Of a DNA stretch of 64,000 nt, positions 20,612-32,285 are shown piece after piece. The stretch lies in NCBI GenBank assembly GCA_017893485.1, contig CM030361.1, forward strand, positions 311,611,469 through 311,675,468. Direction: 5' to 3'. Every line of letters begins with the position of its first letter. The stretch's first letter is position 1. Origin of the DNA: Hemerocallis citrina. Lineage: Eukaryota > Streptophyta > Magnoliopsida > Asparagales > Asphodelaceae. A program made the position numbers and the translations under genes. The notes under the pieces were generated by a model that was given only the letters and a program-made list of their open reading frames with translations, did not search any database and was not told the DNA's origin.

Positions 20612-20866
20612 GGACTTACTAGTTAACGGTGGAACTCTAAAACTGTTACTGTAGTGTGCAGGAGGTCTTGGGTTCGAAACATGTTAAACCCATTTTGTTT
20701 TGTTTTGTTTAAAATATTCCGAACCCCGAGAGTCAGTATATGGCGTTTCCGATTTGGCTTCTTGACAATAAGTCCACATGGACTTTGTGGTTTGCGGTTG
20801 AACCTTAGGTGTTTTACTGTAGCTGACATTTGGGGTATGGGTTCGAAACCCAGTGGCCACCTTTAG
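20612..20866 (+). other. Pair of tRNA-like T-arm motifs in the LTR leader
   Basis: Two tracts share ttactgtag followed by gggttcgaaac: one ends near 20685, the other near 20859. The second has an intact T-arm shape (TGGG, TTCGAAA, CCCA). Neither folds into a full tRNA by eye. The homologous LTR nested to the right has the same pair at 22812-23061. Confidence 0.45.
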
Positions 20867-21314
20867 TTTTTTGGGTGTTTTTTTTTAAATATTTTGAAAG
20901 GTTTGGGTGTTTTTAAATATTTTGAAAGGATTTTTATGTGGAAAAAAATTGGGGAAAAATTCTAGAATTCCTATCAAATAAACTAGAAATTATAGAGAAT
21001 GGTTTAGAATTTTTTTTTGTATATTTGGGACATTAAAAATGGAATTGAGATAGAAAAATAAATTATTGAATTCGAAATTTATTATTTGAGAATATGACTC
21101 TCATTTTGTGAAGAAGAGTAAAATATTGATTGTGTGAGTTGACTTCTCATTTGAAGAAATTATACACTTATTTTTATTTAAGAAATACTTGATGTAGATT
21201 GAGACATATTATTTGAGTTTGAATTGCTATTGAGTCTTAAGCGATGGATCTATTGTTCATGAAAAAGAAATATTGTTTTATTTTGAATTATAAATGAATA
21301 TATGAATCATGAGT

Positions 21315-24300
21315 TGTAATACCCTGAATTTTCATTTTAATGATAAATATTGATTTTCACGTGTTGTGCACGTGCAAAATTTTGTATGCATATTTTCTTA
21401 TAAAATTATCTTTTATAACATGGACAATTATTTCTTTCTTTCTCTTTATTTTTCTAAAAAGCCTATTTTATAAAGCCTGAACTTGGTTTCTTATTTTTAA
21501 GCCCACTCTAATAATTAAATATTTTATTAAATAGCCCATGAACCTAAAACCCACTATTTTTAGGCCCACAAACTTAATTAATCTTTTAAATTGTCACAAC
21601 TTGTAATGTAGACACAATTAGTGGACAATTGATTAATTAAATTTGTACAACTTTAAATAGGGGGTACTAGAAGGGGCACGTGCATGCACTAGGGTGTGCT
21701 TTGCACACTCTTTGGGGAGGCAGGTTGTGGCCAAAAGAGAGAGGGAGAGTGGTGTTGAGTTGAGGGGTAGTTATTGAGTTCATGGAAGTTGCTACAACTT
21801 CCCAACTCATCTTAGTCCTTGAATTCTAACTCCTAGATTAATCCTACCCATTCAATCTCATCCTAAAAGTGTATAAATACCCCTAATATCTTCCCATTTA
21901 TGCACAACCAATTGCTAAGAGAAAAGAAAAGGGCTAGTGAGAAAAAGATTGAGGAGATTAATGAGTAAAAAATTGAGTGTGCATTATTGTGTGTGTGTTC
22001 ATTTCAAGAGGAGGCCGGCTACTTCATCACCAACGACAAGGAGGCTCGGGTTGCACCAAGGAGCAAGGAAGAAGAGCATTTTGCAACACAATCTAGAAGG
22101 AGAAGACTACTTTCTTGCATTCTAGGAGACTCTATGAGCTTTTCATTTCATTTTCTCCAATAGGTGGGTGTTTTTCATACTTCTAGAACTAGATACCATG
22201 CTAACGATGATTTAATGAAATTATTATGAATCAATTAGTTGAAATTGGAACCATGCTTGTTTAATTAAAAGTGGAGTGGTAACTTAGAGAATGTTTGATA
22301 GAATGATTGCTAATAGATGAATTGTGAATTAAAATGCTAGAAATCACCATATTGTTATGCTACATGTTCTAATTGAATGCTATGATAAAATTTGTACTTA
22401 TGAGACAACTAGTTGAATTAAATGTCTTTTGTGTAATTGATTGTTTAAAATAAAGTTTCTTTGTTGTAGAAAGATGAGAAATTGTCTCTAAATTATTGTA
22501 GGTGGTTAATGAATAATAGAACAATGAAATATAGTAGTGGTAGAAATTGAACTCTAAGTTATGAAGAAATGTGGTGTTTGTTCTCAAAGTCGAAATTATG
22601 GACGTAGAACATAAACTAGGGCCAAAATACATGTTTTATAAAGTAAATAATGGTTATAAAAACATTGGTTTACTGTAAATTCAGGTTTGGTAAAATCTGG
22701 AGATTTTTGTTTTCAAAAGAGAAGAAAAAGAAACAAAATCGTTTTGAGATTTATAAAATTTAGAAATAAACAGAGAACTGGGTTATAAACAACCCAATAC
22801 TATTTGAGACAATCTGGCCCGTTAGACCAAGTGGCTAGCGGTGCGGTGGCTTTTACTGTAGCCGTAGTCAGACCCTCAGGTCTTGGGTTCGAAACCCAAG
22901 CCCTGCATTTTATTTCGATTTTTTTGAGTAAAAACCTGAAATCCGAGAACAAACTTATCCTATTAAAAACCCCTTTCATAAGCATAGGCAACTTAGCCCA
23001 ACTGGCTTGCAGTGGCGGTTGACTTGGTCCAGATCGCGGGTTTGAATCCGGACTTTGGCAGTTTTGAACATTTTTGATTTGTTTGAGTTTTAAATCAAAA
23101 TTTTGACCTTTAAAAATCCCAGAAAAATACTACGATTATTCTAAAAATATGTAGATATTGTGAAAAATATTTGAACACTATTTAGACAAGTAAAAATGAG
23201 TTAGAGGTGAAAATTGGGTAGAATTCCATAGAAAATTGTATTTTCGTTAACTATAAAAGTAATCTAATTTTTTCGAGAAATTACACTAAGAAATAAAAGA
23301 TAATTTTTGGAAGAAAGAAGATTCAAGTGTGTTAGCTATGGATTCTCATTGTTAAATTAAGTATTATTTATGAATGAAAATACGACTTTATACCTTTGAA
23401 TTAGATAAATGAAACGAACATTAGTAAGAGAATTAAATAAAGGTTAGTGTTGATTAAAATAAGATTAAAGCGTTGTGGAAAGAATAAATTAGTTAAGTTC
23501 GACTTATTGTACTTATTTATTTATGCATGATGTGCACATGAAATGGAAATTGAATGACTTGATGAATTTATGAATATACAAGTGATGTGAACATGAAATG
23601 GAAATTATTGTTAACCATGAAAAAGAGAACTTATGAGTATGAAAAACTTAATATTGTAATTATGAGTTGAAATTAAGAATTAGGGTATAGCTAAGCCTTA
23701 TACCGGTATTAAAAGAAAGGTTGAAATGATATTTGAATTGAAAAGACCAAGATTTGGGTCAGGTGAAATGAATGAATAAGACCGGTATAGTGGGAATGCT
23801 AACCCTAAGGGATTGATTTTGTTCATGATTCAATTAAACTAAGGATTACATACATAGTGAAGATGTGATGAAAGTAAAAGAAAAATATTGAGTATGAGGG
23901 CCATTGGATTGGCGGCGTGAGAGTATTCACAGGAAGTCCCATGATGCGTCATGAGCAGGACGTGGATACTGCTCCAGAGTACCGTCCCCGTGGCAACGCT
24001 CGTGGGGTGTTTGGTGACTGCGGGTGGTGTCATGTTTATGGTAGGAGCTGAATTACCACAGGATGCCTGCATGATGAGTCATGTGACAGTGCGTTGGGAT
24101 TCCCTCCATGGTGCCTAGACATGAGTTCGTATGTCATAGAACATCTAGGATACTTATCGTAGTTACAGTAGTAGATTAAGTCGTGGCGAGGGATTGAACC
24201 CTACAAGATGAAGAATGGTTAAGGGCTTGCCCTCGTATCTATGTAGTATGGACTGCATAAACTCTGAACAAGTGCGCATTAGTGTCATATAATAGAAATA

Positions 24301-24714
24301 ATTGCATTAAGGACTAAGTGCACATTCACAACACGACATCAATAGGATAGTCCCTTTAGCTTTGTTTGTGAACAAGTTTGTGGTTTGTTAAGTATTGAGA
24401 ATGTTATACTGTTTTCGGCATAGAGAGGATGACCGTGTATAATATTTCGTCAGTTGAATGAACTGACGTGCCTACAGTTTCTATGCAGGGTAAAGCACAT
24501 GAAAAAGACTAAAGAAGACCTGATGTTTAAAGATAATTCAATTGTTTTTGTATTTCGTTCATTGAGGTAAAATTTGCTTTCGCTGTATAAATGTTAATGT
24601 AAATGTAAATCTGATGTAAAGTAAAGTTTTATTTCCTTGTAAAATTGTACGAAGAGAAGTGAAAAGATCATGTGGAACTCGAATTCAGTTGTATTTGAAA
24701 TTCGGGGTGTTACA
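21315..24714 (+). mobile_element. Nested solo LTR of the same long-LTR family, TSD TGAGT
   Basis: Perfect duplication TGAGT at 21310-21314 and 24715-24719. It starts TGTAATACCCTGAATTTTC and ends TTCGGGGTGTTACA, 3400 bp. A TATA box (gtataaatacccc) is near 21872, followed by a leader that parallels that of the host LTR (ttgctaagag.. near 21910, against the same near 19780). Its tail is homologous to that of the outer LTR (ttccttgtaaaattgtacga in both). No gag or pol is present, so LTR-LTR recombination removed the interior. Confidence 0.88.
22812..23061 (+). other. Pair of tRNA-like tracts in the nested LTR
   Basis: The first tract has a box-A-like ttagaccaagtggctagc and a perfect T-arm (TTGGG, TTCGAAA, CCCAA) ending near 22900. 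The second has cttagcccaactggc followed by gcgggtttgaatccgga near 23035-23052. Spacing from A-like to B-like box is about 60 and 45 bp. They look like tRNA-derived inserts held within the LTR, not functional tRNA genes. Confidence 0.45.
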
Positions 24715-26144
24715 TGAGTAATGCTAAGATAAGATATTGATCAATTTGTGAATAAGTTTAAGATATGAATACTTTGGATTAAGACATGATTATTGAAGGG
24801 TATGAGTACCCATGGATTGTTGTAAATGAAAGGTTGTGATTTAGAGTTAGTAAGACCTCGGGTATCGGCACTGTTGAAATAAAAAGAATTGAATTATATT
24901 TTTGAGATTTGCCATGGAGCTATCTCGGTATTTGTGATTAAGTCCGGAAGGGGGTAAGACTAACTCTAGGTATGATAATTTATTCATGTCTTGAACTTAA
25001 GAACTAGGCAAATAAGTGAAGATGTAGTAAAACCTAGGCAAACGTAAGTGGGACACTCTATATAGTCGAGCGGTGGATTTGCTGCGGCGGTTCACCGAGA
25101 CTATAGACCTAGTCGGGCATTGTACTCCGGGACTGTGGTTGTCTCGTGGGAGACGAGATTTTATTTTAAATCCGGGACAATGCGTAGTTAGGCGGATAGT
25201 TTGCCGTACTCTAATGTATATACGTATACCGGGGCTAGAGGGGCACTTGCGGGAGGTTCGCACGACAAGGAGTCTGTATAACAGTCAGGCGGGAGATTTG
25301 CTGCGGCGGTTCTCTGGAACTGGGATCCATACTAGTGGAACGTATCAACTTTGTTTTATTATTGGGTAGTTTGTCATGGCGAGGAATCGAACCCTTTATT
25401 GTGGAGTACGTAGGTGCTTGACCTCGGAGCTATGTAGAATGGGATGCATAGAATCCGAACAAGTATGCATTAGCGTCATCTTAGTATAAAATATCTGCAT
25501 TAGCCATTAAGGCATCACATACACTTACTTGTTTAGTGTAGTCATATTTAACACTTTATTTGCATTCAAAATTTGTGGTTTGTTAAAGTATTGAGATCGT
25601 TATATGTACGACATAGAGAGGATAGCCGAGTATAAAATTTTCGTCAGTTGTAAGTAACAGACGTGCCCACAGCTTATTATGCAGGAATTGAATTTCTCAT
25701 GAAGAAGTAAAGTTGATATGTTGCTATTACATGTTAAAGATGATGCCAGTTGTATATTATTTTCATTGTTGTAATTCATTTTATTTTTCGCTGTGTACAA
25801 AATTGTAAAGAACTCTGATGTATGATGAAAAGTTTAAATTTCCTTGTAAAATTGTACGAAGTGAAGTGTAAATATCCCGTGGAATCTCGAATTCGGTCTT
25901 ATTTGGAATTCGGGGCTTTACACCTGCCCCTCCTGCTGATGGTGGCATATTTCACTGCTCAAAATGATCATACAAAACGAACCAACTCCATGTTCATCGG
26001 CCTCACATGCATCCAATTGATGTTCACATGTCTTACTGCTCTTTCCTACTACCAGTCCTCATACTAATATAATCTTACCATTCTCTCTATATAAATATCA
26101 TCTCCTGTAAAACTTGTACTATGTCGTTAATTATGGGTTGTAAC

Positions 26145-26680
26145 TGATATGGTGTAGATGACGTGGCCCCATAAGGGCCATCAGATCCCCTCAAATTATG
26201 CTCCTCCATGATAATCGGGTCAACTGAAGTCCAACGGGCTTCTGCCAACTCAGGCCCACAGGAAAACAGATCCGACCCGACCCGTTAGGGTCCCAGACCC
26301 GTTTACCCATGCCTATAAATACCAGACCGCCCCTCCTGGACCAAGGTAATAAACTTTTCCCCACCTGAACCCTAGCTGCTTTTGCTTTCTCGGTGACGGA
26401 TTAGATCGTCGGAGGGCCTGTCGCCGGGACTTCTTCCACTGTTTGTAGGCAGTGTGCAGGTACAAAAGACCGAGCAGAGCCTTAAAGATCCGAGCCGAGA
26501 TACTTGATCCGAGCCAAGCTACTAGATCCGAACCAAGCACCCAGCCTCTACCTCTCTCCTGCTACTCCTGAGTCGGTCCTACAGCCTAGGATCGAATTAA
26601 CACCAGTACCACATCTTCCGCTACACAAATTACAAGAACTCACACCTGTTGCCCCCACACCCCAAAAACAAACAACATCA
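26145..26680 (+). mobile_element. 5' LTR of the full-length Tat element
   Basis: It starts TGATATGG and ends AACAACATCA. A TATAAATA box lies at 26314-26321. It is 39 bp longer than the 3' LTR because of an internal duplication of the gatccgagccaag motif (about 26493-26531) that the 3' LTR lacks. Confidence 0.92.
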
Positions 26681-26683
26681 AGT

Positions 26684-26702
26684 TGGCTCCGTCTGTGGGA
26701 AC
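26684..26702 (+). promoter_or_regulatory. Primer binding site of the Tat element
   Basis: TGGCTCCGTCTGTGGGAAC begins three bases after the LTR. It fits the TGGCGCC-type primer site common in plant Ty3/gypsy elements, with one change (GCG to GCT). The tRNA identity is not certain by eye. Confidence 0.65.
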
Positions 26703-26762
26703 TTTCGGTACTGACGCCAGTTCGACCCAGCCAGGGACGTCATCCAAAATCCGAGCTCTTAC

Positions 26763-28250
26763 ATGGATCCCAAAGCCAGAAGGGCCATCACCTCTGGACG
26801 AAGTCCAGACCCTTCTCACCTTCACAGCCGCGCTGATGCTCAGAGCTCTAACCAACCGCGAGTCAATGGCGAGGCCAGACCCGGGTCGTCCGCCTCTCAT
26901 TAGGTTGCGACTGATTTACGGCGTGTCATCCTGAATTGGCAGGCCAGTAGAACAAGGGGAGGGGCAGCTTCCAACTCGGTCCCGAACCATCGCAGGCAGC
27001 CATCCCTAGAACGGGAACCAGGACATAGCCACACTCCCTGGGGACCTCCACCCCCGCGTGACCCGGTGGAGCAAGCCCCAGTCACAAGGGCCGAGTTCCA
27101 AAACTTTCGAAACGAGGTCCTCCAGGAAATTTGAGGCGGCTCTTGAACCAACGCGCGTGACAACTGCTACCCCCAGTCATAAACCAGAGGCGGCGAATCT
27201 CACGGATCGACCCGCCCCATAGAATGGGAAGACGCCGTCCTTCGACGACTCTAGGATATGGAGAACCGCCTCGCCCATCTTGGTGAGGGCAGGCCGATGC
27301 CAAGCCATGGTTATAGGCCGACCCAACCCCCATTCTCCACTTAAATCTTGGAAGCCGAGATCCTCAGAAGTTTCAGGCCTCCCCAATTCGAGACGTACAA
27401 CGGCGATGGTGATTCCGCTGATCACATGGAAGAGTTTAAAACCCTCATGATGATTCACAGTGCTTAGGATCCCCTCCTATGCCACGCTTTTCCTGCCACC
27501 CTGTGAGGTCCGACTCGGGAATGGTTCTCAAAGCTCACCCCCGGCTCGATTTTCTCGCTCGACCAGTTAGAAGCAAACTTCCTAGCCCACTTCGTGACCA
27601 GCAGGAAGGTCGAGAAGACAAGCGCGTTCCTTCTAGACCTCAGACAGAAGGAAGGGGATTCACTCTGCGAGTTCGTTCGGAGGTTCACCGACTAGGCGAG
27701 GTCTGTTTCCGACACAACATTCACCATGGCCAGCTTAAGGCTTCCTTAGCCAAAAAACCACCCATCGACTTCCCTGACCTACTTAACAGGGTCGAGAATT
27801 ACATTTAGATGGAAGAGGCCTTACACCCTGAGGGCACCAAAGAAGCCACAACAAAGGGAAAGCGCAAGGCAGACGATGCTGAGCACGTCAAGAAAGTTAC
27901 GAAAGAAGTGGCCAGTCTAAAAGAATTCATCCGCTCCCTCGTTTTGAAAGGTATATATATACCGCTGACCCAGAATGTGTTGGCAATCCTGATGAAGATT
28001 GAGGATAAAGGGATCATTTGGCTCCCTCCCCGATCGACCAATAACAAGAAGCGGGACCATATATTCTACTGCCGCTTCCAACGAGACAAACATCTGCCGG
28101 GCCCTCAAAGACGAGATCGAGGCCCTCATCCAACGAGGGTACCAGAGGGAGTTCACCCAGAATATCCCGAGATATTAGAGGGATCAGAGGAATCCGAGGC
28201 CTTCGCCTCCCCCTCGAACGATCAACCGGCAACCCGAGCAGGACCCTGAT
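26763..28250 (+). pseudogene. Tat gag (degenerate)
   Basis: An ATG at 26763 begins an Arg/Ser/Pro-rich region interrupted by several in-frame stops. The capsid-like core is recognisable at about 27380-27700: LLCHAFPATL, then REWFSKLTPGSIFSLDQL, then FLLDLRQKEGDSL and CEFVRRFTD. These are the conserved landmarks of the retrotransposon gag domain. The reading frame then shifts at least once before 28250. It cannot yield a full protein. Its product would package element RNA. Confidence 0.8.
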
Positions 28251-28301
28251 CTCGAGGAGACCAGAGGGCAGGTCATCCTACACTGCGTCCATGGTGAACC
28301 C

Positions 28302-28781
28302 ATGGGAGGGAAATCCAATACTTCCCATAAGGCCTTCGTCCGAGAGGTTAACTCTGTTCGAGACCATCCCTCCGCCCAGATTCAGCAGCGGCCAGTCTCC
28401 TTCTCCGGAGAAGACCTGGAGGGAGTCCGACTCCCGCACTACGATGCCCTCGTCATCAGCCTCGTCATGGCAAACTTCAAAGTCTGCAGAATTTTCGTGG
28501 ACAACGGAAGCTCAGTTAACATCATCTTCTTTGAAGCATTTGAGAACCTCAAGCCCCCTCGAGATAAGCTAAAGCCGGCCGAGTACACCCTTCATGGGTT
28601 CTCGGGCGTCCCCGTACAAATCGAAGGGATCGTGACATTGGATGTACCAGCCGGCACGACCTCCATCATACGAACCAAATCAATGGACTTCAGGGTGGTC
28701 AACGTCAAGGTGGCATACAACGTCATTCTCGGGCGTCCGGGCTCTGCTCGTTTCAGGCAATCCCCTCGGCCTACCACTTGA
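28302..28781 (+). pseudogene. Tat aspartic protease (degenerate)
   Basis: A 159-codon open stretch contains the active-site motif IFVDNGSSVNIIF, the Tat-type variant of D-T/S-G-S, and the later NVILGRPG flap motif. It lies between gag and reverse transcriptase as expected for Ty3/gypsy pol. The frame breaks right after the ILGRPG motif. Confidence 0.8.
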
Positions 28782-28982
28782 AGTTGAAGTTCCCCACTGA
28801 ACTTGGGGTCGATGTTGTTTGAGGGATCAGGAGTCTGCACGTTCGTGCTACATGACCATGGCAGGAGGCGAGGTGTTTCCCCTTAACGCAGTCGATCTCC
28901 CACCTGAAAGAAGCCAGCCCGAGTCGGAACACGCGGACGAATTGGAGGGGTCTCATTCGAGGTAGAAGACAAGTGGTTCCGT

Positions 28983-30369
28983 GTGAGCTGCTCCCTTTCC
29001 CCCGTTTTGAGGCTAAGCCTAATTGATTGTGTCCACCGCAATATCGACCTATTCACTTCGGCCTCGTCCGATATGCTAAGGATTTTCGAAGACCAGATAA
29101 TGCACAGGCTGAACATCGCCTCGGGTTATAAGCCGATCCATCAGAAGCGACGAAAGTTCGCCCCAGAGAGGCAACAAGCTGTGAAAGTGGAGGTGGAAAA
29201 ACTGTTGTTTGCCCGGTTCATTCAAAAGGTCAGCTATCTCGAGTGGCTGGCTAACGTCGTGATGGTGAATAAGGCGAGCGGGAGCTGGAGGATCTGCATA
29301 GACTTCACGGACCTAAACAGGGCATGCCCCAAAGATCATTTCCCCCTCCCAAGCATCGATGCTCTGATCGACGCAACGTCGGGTCATGGTCTACTGACCT
29401 TCATGGATGCCTTTTCAGGCTATGATCCCGGATGTTCCCTCCAGACATCGCCAAAACATCCTTCGTTACCGACCAGGGTCTCTACTGTTACCGGGTCATG
29501 CTCTTCGTGCTTAAGAACGCCAAAGCCACCTACCAGAGACTTTTCAACCAAGTTTTCAAAGATCAGATCGTTCGTAACATGGAGAAATACGTCGACGACA
29601 TGCTCGTCAAAAGCCTACGAGGGCAGGACCATGTCGTCGACCTCGAGGAAGCCTTTCACGTCCTTCGGTCCCACAACATGAGGCTCAATACCGCCAAGTG
29701 TGCCTTTGACCTCTCCTTAGGGAAATTTCTCGGGTTCATCGTTAGCCAGCGTGGCATAGAGGCAAATCCCGTGAAAATCTAGGCCATAATCGACATGGCC
29801 CCTCCCAGAAACATTAAGAAGGTTCAACGGCTCATGCGAAGACTGACGGCCATTGGCCACTTCCTCTCCAAGCCTGGAGAGAAGTACCTCTCCTTCTTCA
29901 AGGCTCTGCGGGGAGCGAAAGTCTTCGAATGGGGCGACCCCTAGGAACAGGCGTTCGACCAGATATAGTCCTACCTCGCCAACCCCCCACTTCTGAGCTA
30001 ACCCGAACCGGGCGAACCTCTTTTTCTATACCTCTCAGCCTAGAGAAACGCACTCAGTGTCGTACTTGTCCGGGAAGATGAAGGAATTCAGAAGCCTCTC
30101 TACTATGTAAGCAAAAATCCTGCTCTCAGCAGAGACCCGATACGCAAAGATGGAGAAGGTTGCTTACGCCCTGGTCATGGCTGCGTGAAAGCTTCGTTCT
30201 TATTTCCAGGTCCACTTGATCCAGGTCCATACGGACCAGCCTCTCAAGGCCATCCTCCACAAGCATGAGAATTCCGGCCGCTTAGTCAAGTGGTCAATCG
30301 AGCTGAGCCAGTACGACATCAGTTACCAGCACAGGACAGCCATTAAGGGACATGCCCTCGCCGAATTCA
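28983..30369 (+). pseudogene. Tat reverse transcriptase and first RNase H (degenerate)
   Basis: The reverse transcriptase blocks appear in order: RFIQKVSYLEWLANVV, WRICIDFTDLNRACPKD, then HGLLTFMDAFSGY. A frameshift follows at about 29425. The frame resumes with MFPPDIAKTSFVTDQG and the catalytic YVDDM at 29588-29602, and continues to the LGFIVSQRGIEANP thumb. At least five stops follow in the connection and RNase H region (for example at about 29780, 29943 and 30186). The first RNase H ends with the KGHALAEF motif near 30350-30370. Confidence 0.88.
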
Positions 30370-30870
30370 TTAAGAAGTGCACTATATATGAGTCGTCTGA
30401 CATTCAAGAGGAAGATTCGGTTTGGGAAGTTTATGTCGATGACTCTTCTTGTGAGGTGGGAAGCGACACGGGCGTCATCCTCAAAGGTCCCGACAACTTC
30501 ATTCTCTAGTATTCTCTTCACTTGAACTTCCCAGTCTCAAACAACAGGGCAGAATATGAGGCTATGATAGCAGGGATCACCCTAGCACACAAGGCTGGGG
30601 CCAGGAAAATCAGGGCCTTTAGTAACTCCCAGCTCGTGGTCAACCAGATCACCGTGGTGTATGAGGCTCGTGACGCTCGGATAGTCCGATATTTGGCGGT
30701 AGTCCAACAACTCTTGACGTCCTTCGATTTCTCCTCGGTGGAACGGATCCCTAGGGAGCAAAATGCCCAGACTGATTTCTTGTCAAAACTTGCCTCATCA
30801 TTCTTCGAAGGTCTCGACCACACCGTCCTAATCGAAGTCCTTCTCAAGCCCAACATCGACCTTCCCAAGC
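30370..30870 (+). pseudogene. Second (archaeal-type) RNase H of the Tat element
   Basis: After the first RNase H there is a second one. It starts WEVYVDDSSCEVGSDTGVIL (the usual DGS is here DDS), has one stop near 30508, then the NNRAEYEAMIAGITLA helix with its conserved Glu, the SNSQLVVNQI strand (usual SDSQL, Asp changed to Asn) and ERIPREQNAQTDFLSKLA near the end. Dual RNase H is the diagnostic feature used here to place the element in Tat. Changes in active-site positions imply it is inactive. Confidence 0.78.
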
Positions 30871-30879
30871 CTTCTGCCT

Positions 30880-32160
30880 ACCACCAAACCTCAAGCAGAC
30901 AACTGGACGACTCCCATCCGGAAGTTCCTGGCGGAGGGCGAGCTTCCTCAAGATCGGGCCGAGGCGAGAAGGACCAGGGTCCATTCAGAAATGTTCATCA
31001 TAATCAACGAGACACTCTTCAAGCGATCTTACACAACAATAGACGGCAGACCCTACCTTTGCTGCTTGGCCCCCGATGAGGCCAAGTACGCTTTGAAGGA
31101 AATGCATGAAGGAATCGGGGGGTGTCACATGGGGAGCATGTCGCTCACCATAAAAGCCCTAAACCACGGGTATTACTGCCCGACCATATTACAAGACGCC
31201 CAAAACATCGTTAAAAGGTGCGGCCCTTGCCAAAGATTCTCCTTGGTGAAAAGGCTTCCACAAGACAACCTCCACTCCCTGACCAGTCCGACCCCCTTTG
31301 CTATGTGGGGAATGGACTTGGTCGGCCCTTTTCCAAAAGCGACGGGCCAAAGAAAGTTCCTGGTGGTAGCCATCGACTACTTCACCAAATGGAACGAGGC
31401 AGAGCCCCTGGCCACGATCACAGAACACCAAACTCAGCAATTATTCTGGAAGCACATCATCTGTCGGTTCGGGATCCTGCATGTACTCATCACAGACAAC
31501 GAGACAGACTTTGCAGGCAAGAACTTTCAGAAATTCTACGAAGATATCGGTGTCCAGCAGCGCTTCTTATCAATATGTCATCCTCAGTCAAACGGCCAGG
31601 CCAAAAACTCGAACTGTCAAATCCTTGACGGCCTCAAGAAGCAGTTGGATAATTCATCCAAGGGGCTGTGTGTCTACGAGTTGCCGAGCGTACTCTGGGC
31701 GCATCGGACGACGAAGAGAATCCCCATGGAAAAGTCACCGTTCAACCTAACCTACGGCACAGAGGCGGTTATCCCCTTGGAGACCAGGCTCCCTTCGCCC
31801 AGGATCACGGGCTTCGACGAGGAGAACAACTCAACAGACCTCAGAGCCAACTTGGATATAATCGACGAGGTCAGGAAAAAATTTGCCGTTAGAAGAAGTA
31901 TATACCAACAACGGATATAGAGGTTTTATAACAAGAAGTTCCGCCCCACGGACATCAAGCTAGGTGACCTCGTTCTCAGAAAGCTAGCTGTATCCGACCC
32001 AAGCAGAAAGAGAAAGTTGGACACTAATTGGGAGGGTACGTATATGGTCTCCGAAGTGGTACACCCCGACATGTACCGACTCACAAACCAAGGAGGTAGA
32101 ATAGTGAAGAGGCCATGGAATACGGAACACCTCATCAAGTTCCTCGAAAGGGAGGACTAG
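30880..32160 (+). pseudogene. Tat integrase with lost catalytic Glu
   Basis: The zinc-binding domain is visible with His residues in EGIGGCHMG and CGPC at 31219-31230. The core has Asp in GMDLVGPFP (31315-31317) and Asp in ITDNETDF (31495-31497). The third catalytic residue, exactly 36 codons on, is Lys (NGQAKNSN, 31603-31605) where the family has Glu. One stop at 31918-31920 interrupts the frame before RFYNKK, and the C-terminal barrel (WEGTYMVSEVV) follows to the terminal stop at 32158-32160. There is no chromodomain, as expected for Tat. Confidence 0.88.
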
Positions 32161-32285
32161 ACTCCTCTTGTAACCGAGCTTACATGCCTCCTTTTTTTTT
32201 GTAAATAATAAAGTGTAAATCTTGGCATATCCTTTATTGTTTTTATTTTTTTGCAACTTTCCGTGCATTCGCCACACCCTAGCTT

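Larger units (their letters stand above)
18093..25922 (+). mobile_element. Composite long solo LTR (Tekay-like, TGTAACAC..TTTACA), TSD CCTGC
   Basis: Perfect 5-bp duplication CCTGC at 18088-18092 and 25923-25927, inside the DUF247 fragment. It starts TGTAACACTCTGC and ends ATTCGGGGCTTTACA. There is no gag or pol, so these are LTR sequences only. A second LTR-like start (TGTAACACCCCGTAAATTTC) appears at 18731. Counted from there, without the nested insertion (3405 bp) and the MITE, the length is about 3.4 kb, the same as the nested relative at 21315. This suggests that one LTR inserted in another and homologous recombination fused them. A TATA box (tataaatacacc) lies near 19674, then a long leader. 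Confidence 0.78.
17657..26067 (+). pseudogene. DUF247 3' fragment split by a long solo LTR
   Basis: Two pieces, 17657-18092 and 25923-26067, correspond to residues about 359 to 550 of the complete gene. They begin at LDYTFTYQK and end with the stop after LSYYQ-SSY. The N-terminal two thirds were never duplicated. With the inserted LTR and one copy of its TSD removed, the frame would stay open and would contain all five 27-residue repeats with a few substitutions. There is no start region or promoter from the parent, so it is probably not expressed as a DUF247 protein. Confidence 0.85.

Noticed and set aside
22812..23061. Functional tRNA genes
   Set aside because: T-arm-like motifs are present, but I cannot draw a full cloverleaf with anticodon and paired acceptor stem, and the same motifs repeat within LTRs.
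18731..24714. A separate complete LTR from 18731 to 24714
   Set aside because: The flanks TTGTG and TGAGT do not match, whereas 24714 pairs with 21315 through a perfect TGAGT duplication.
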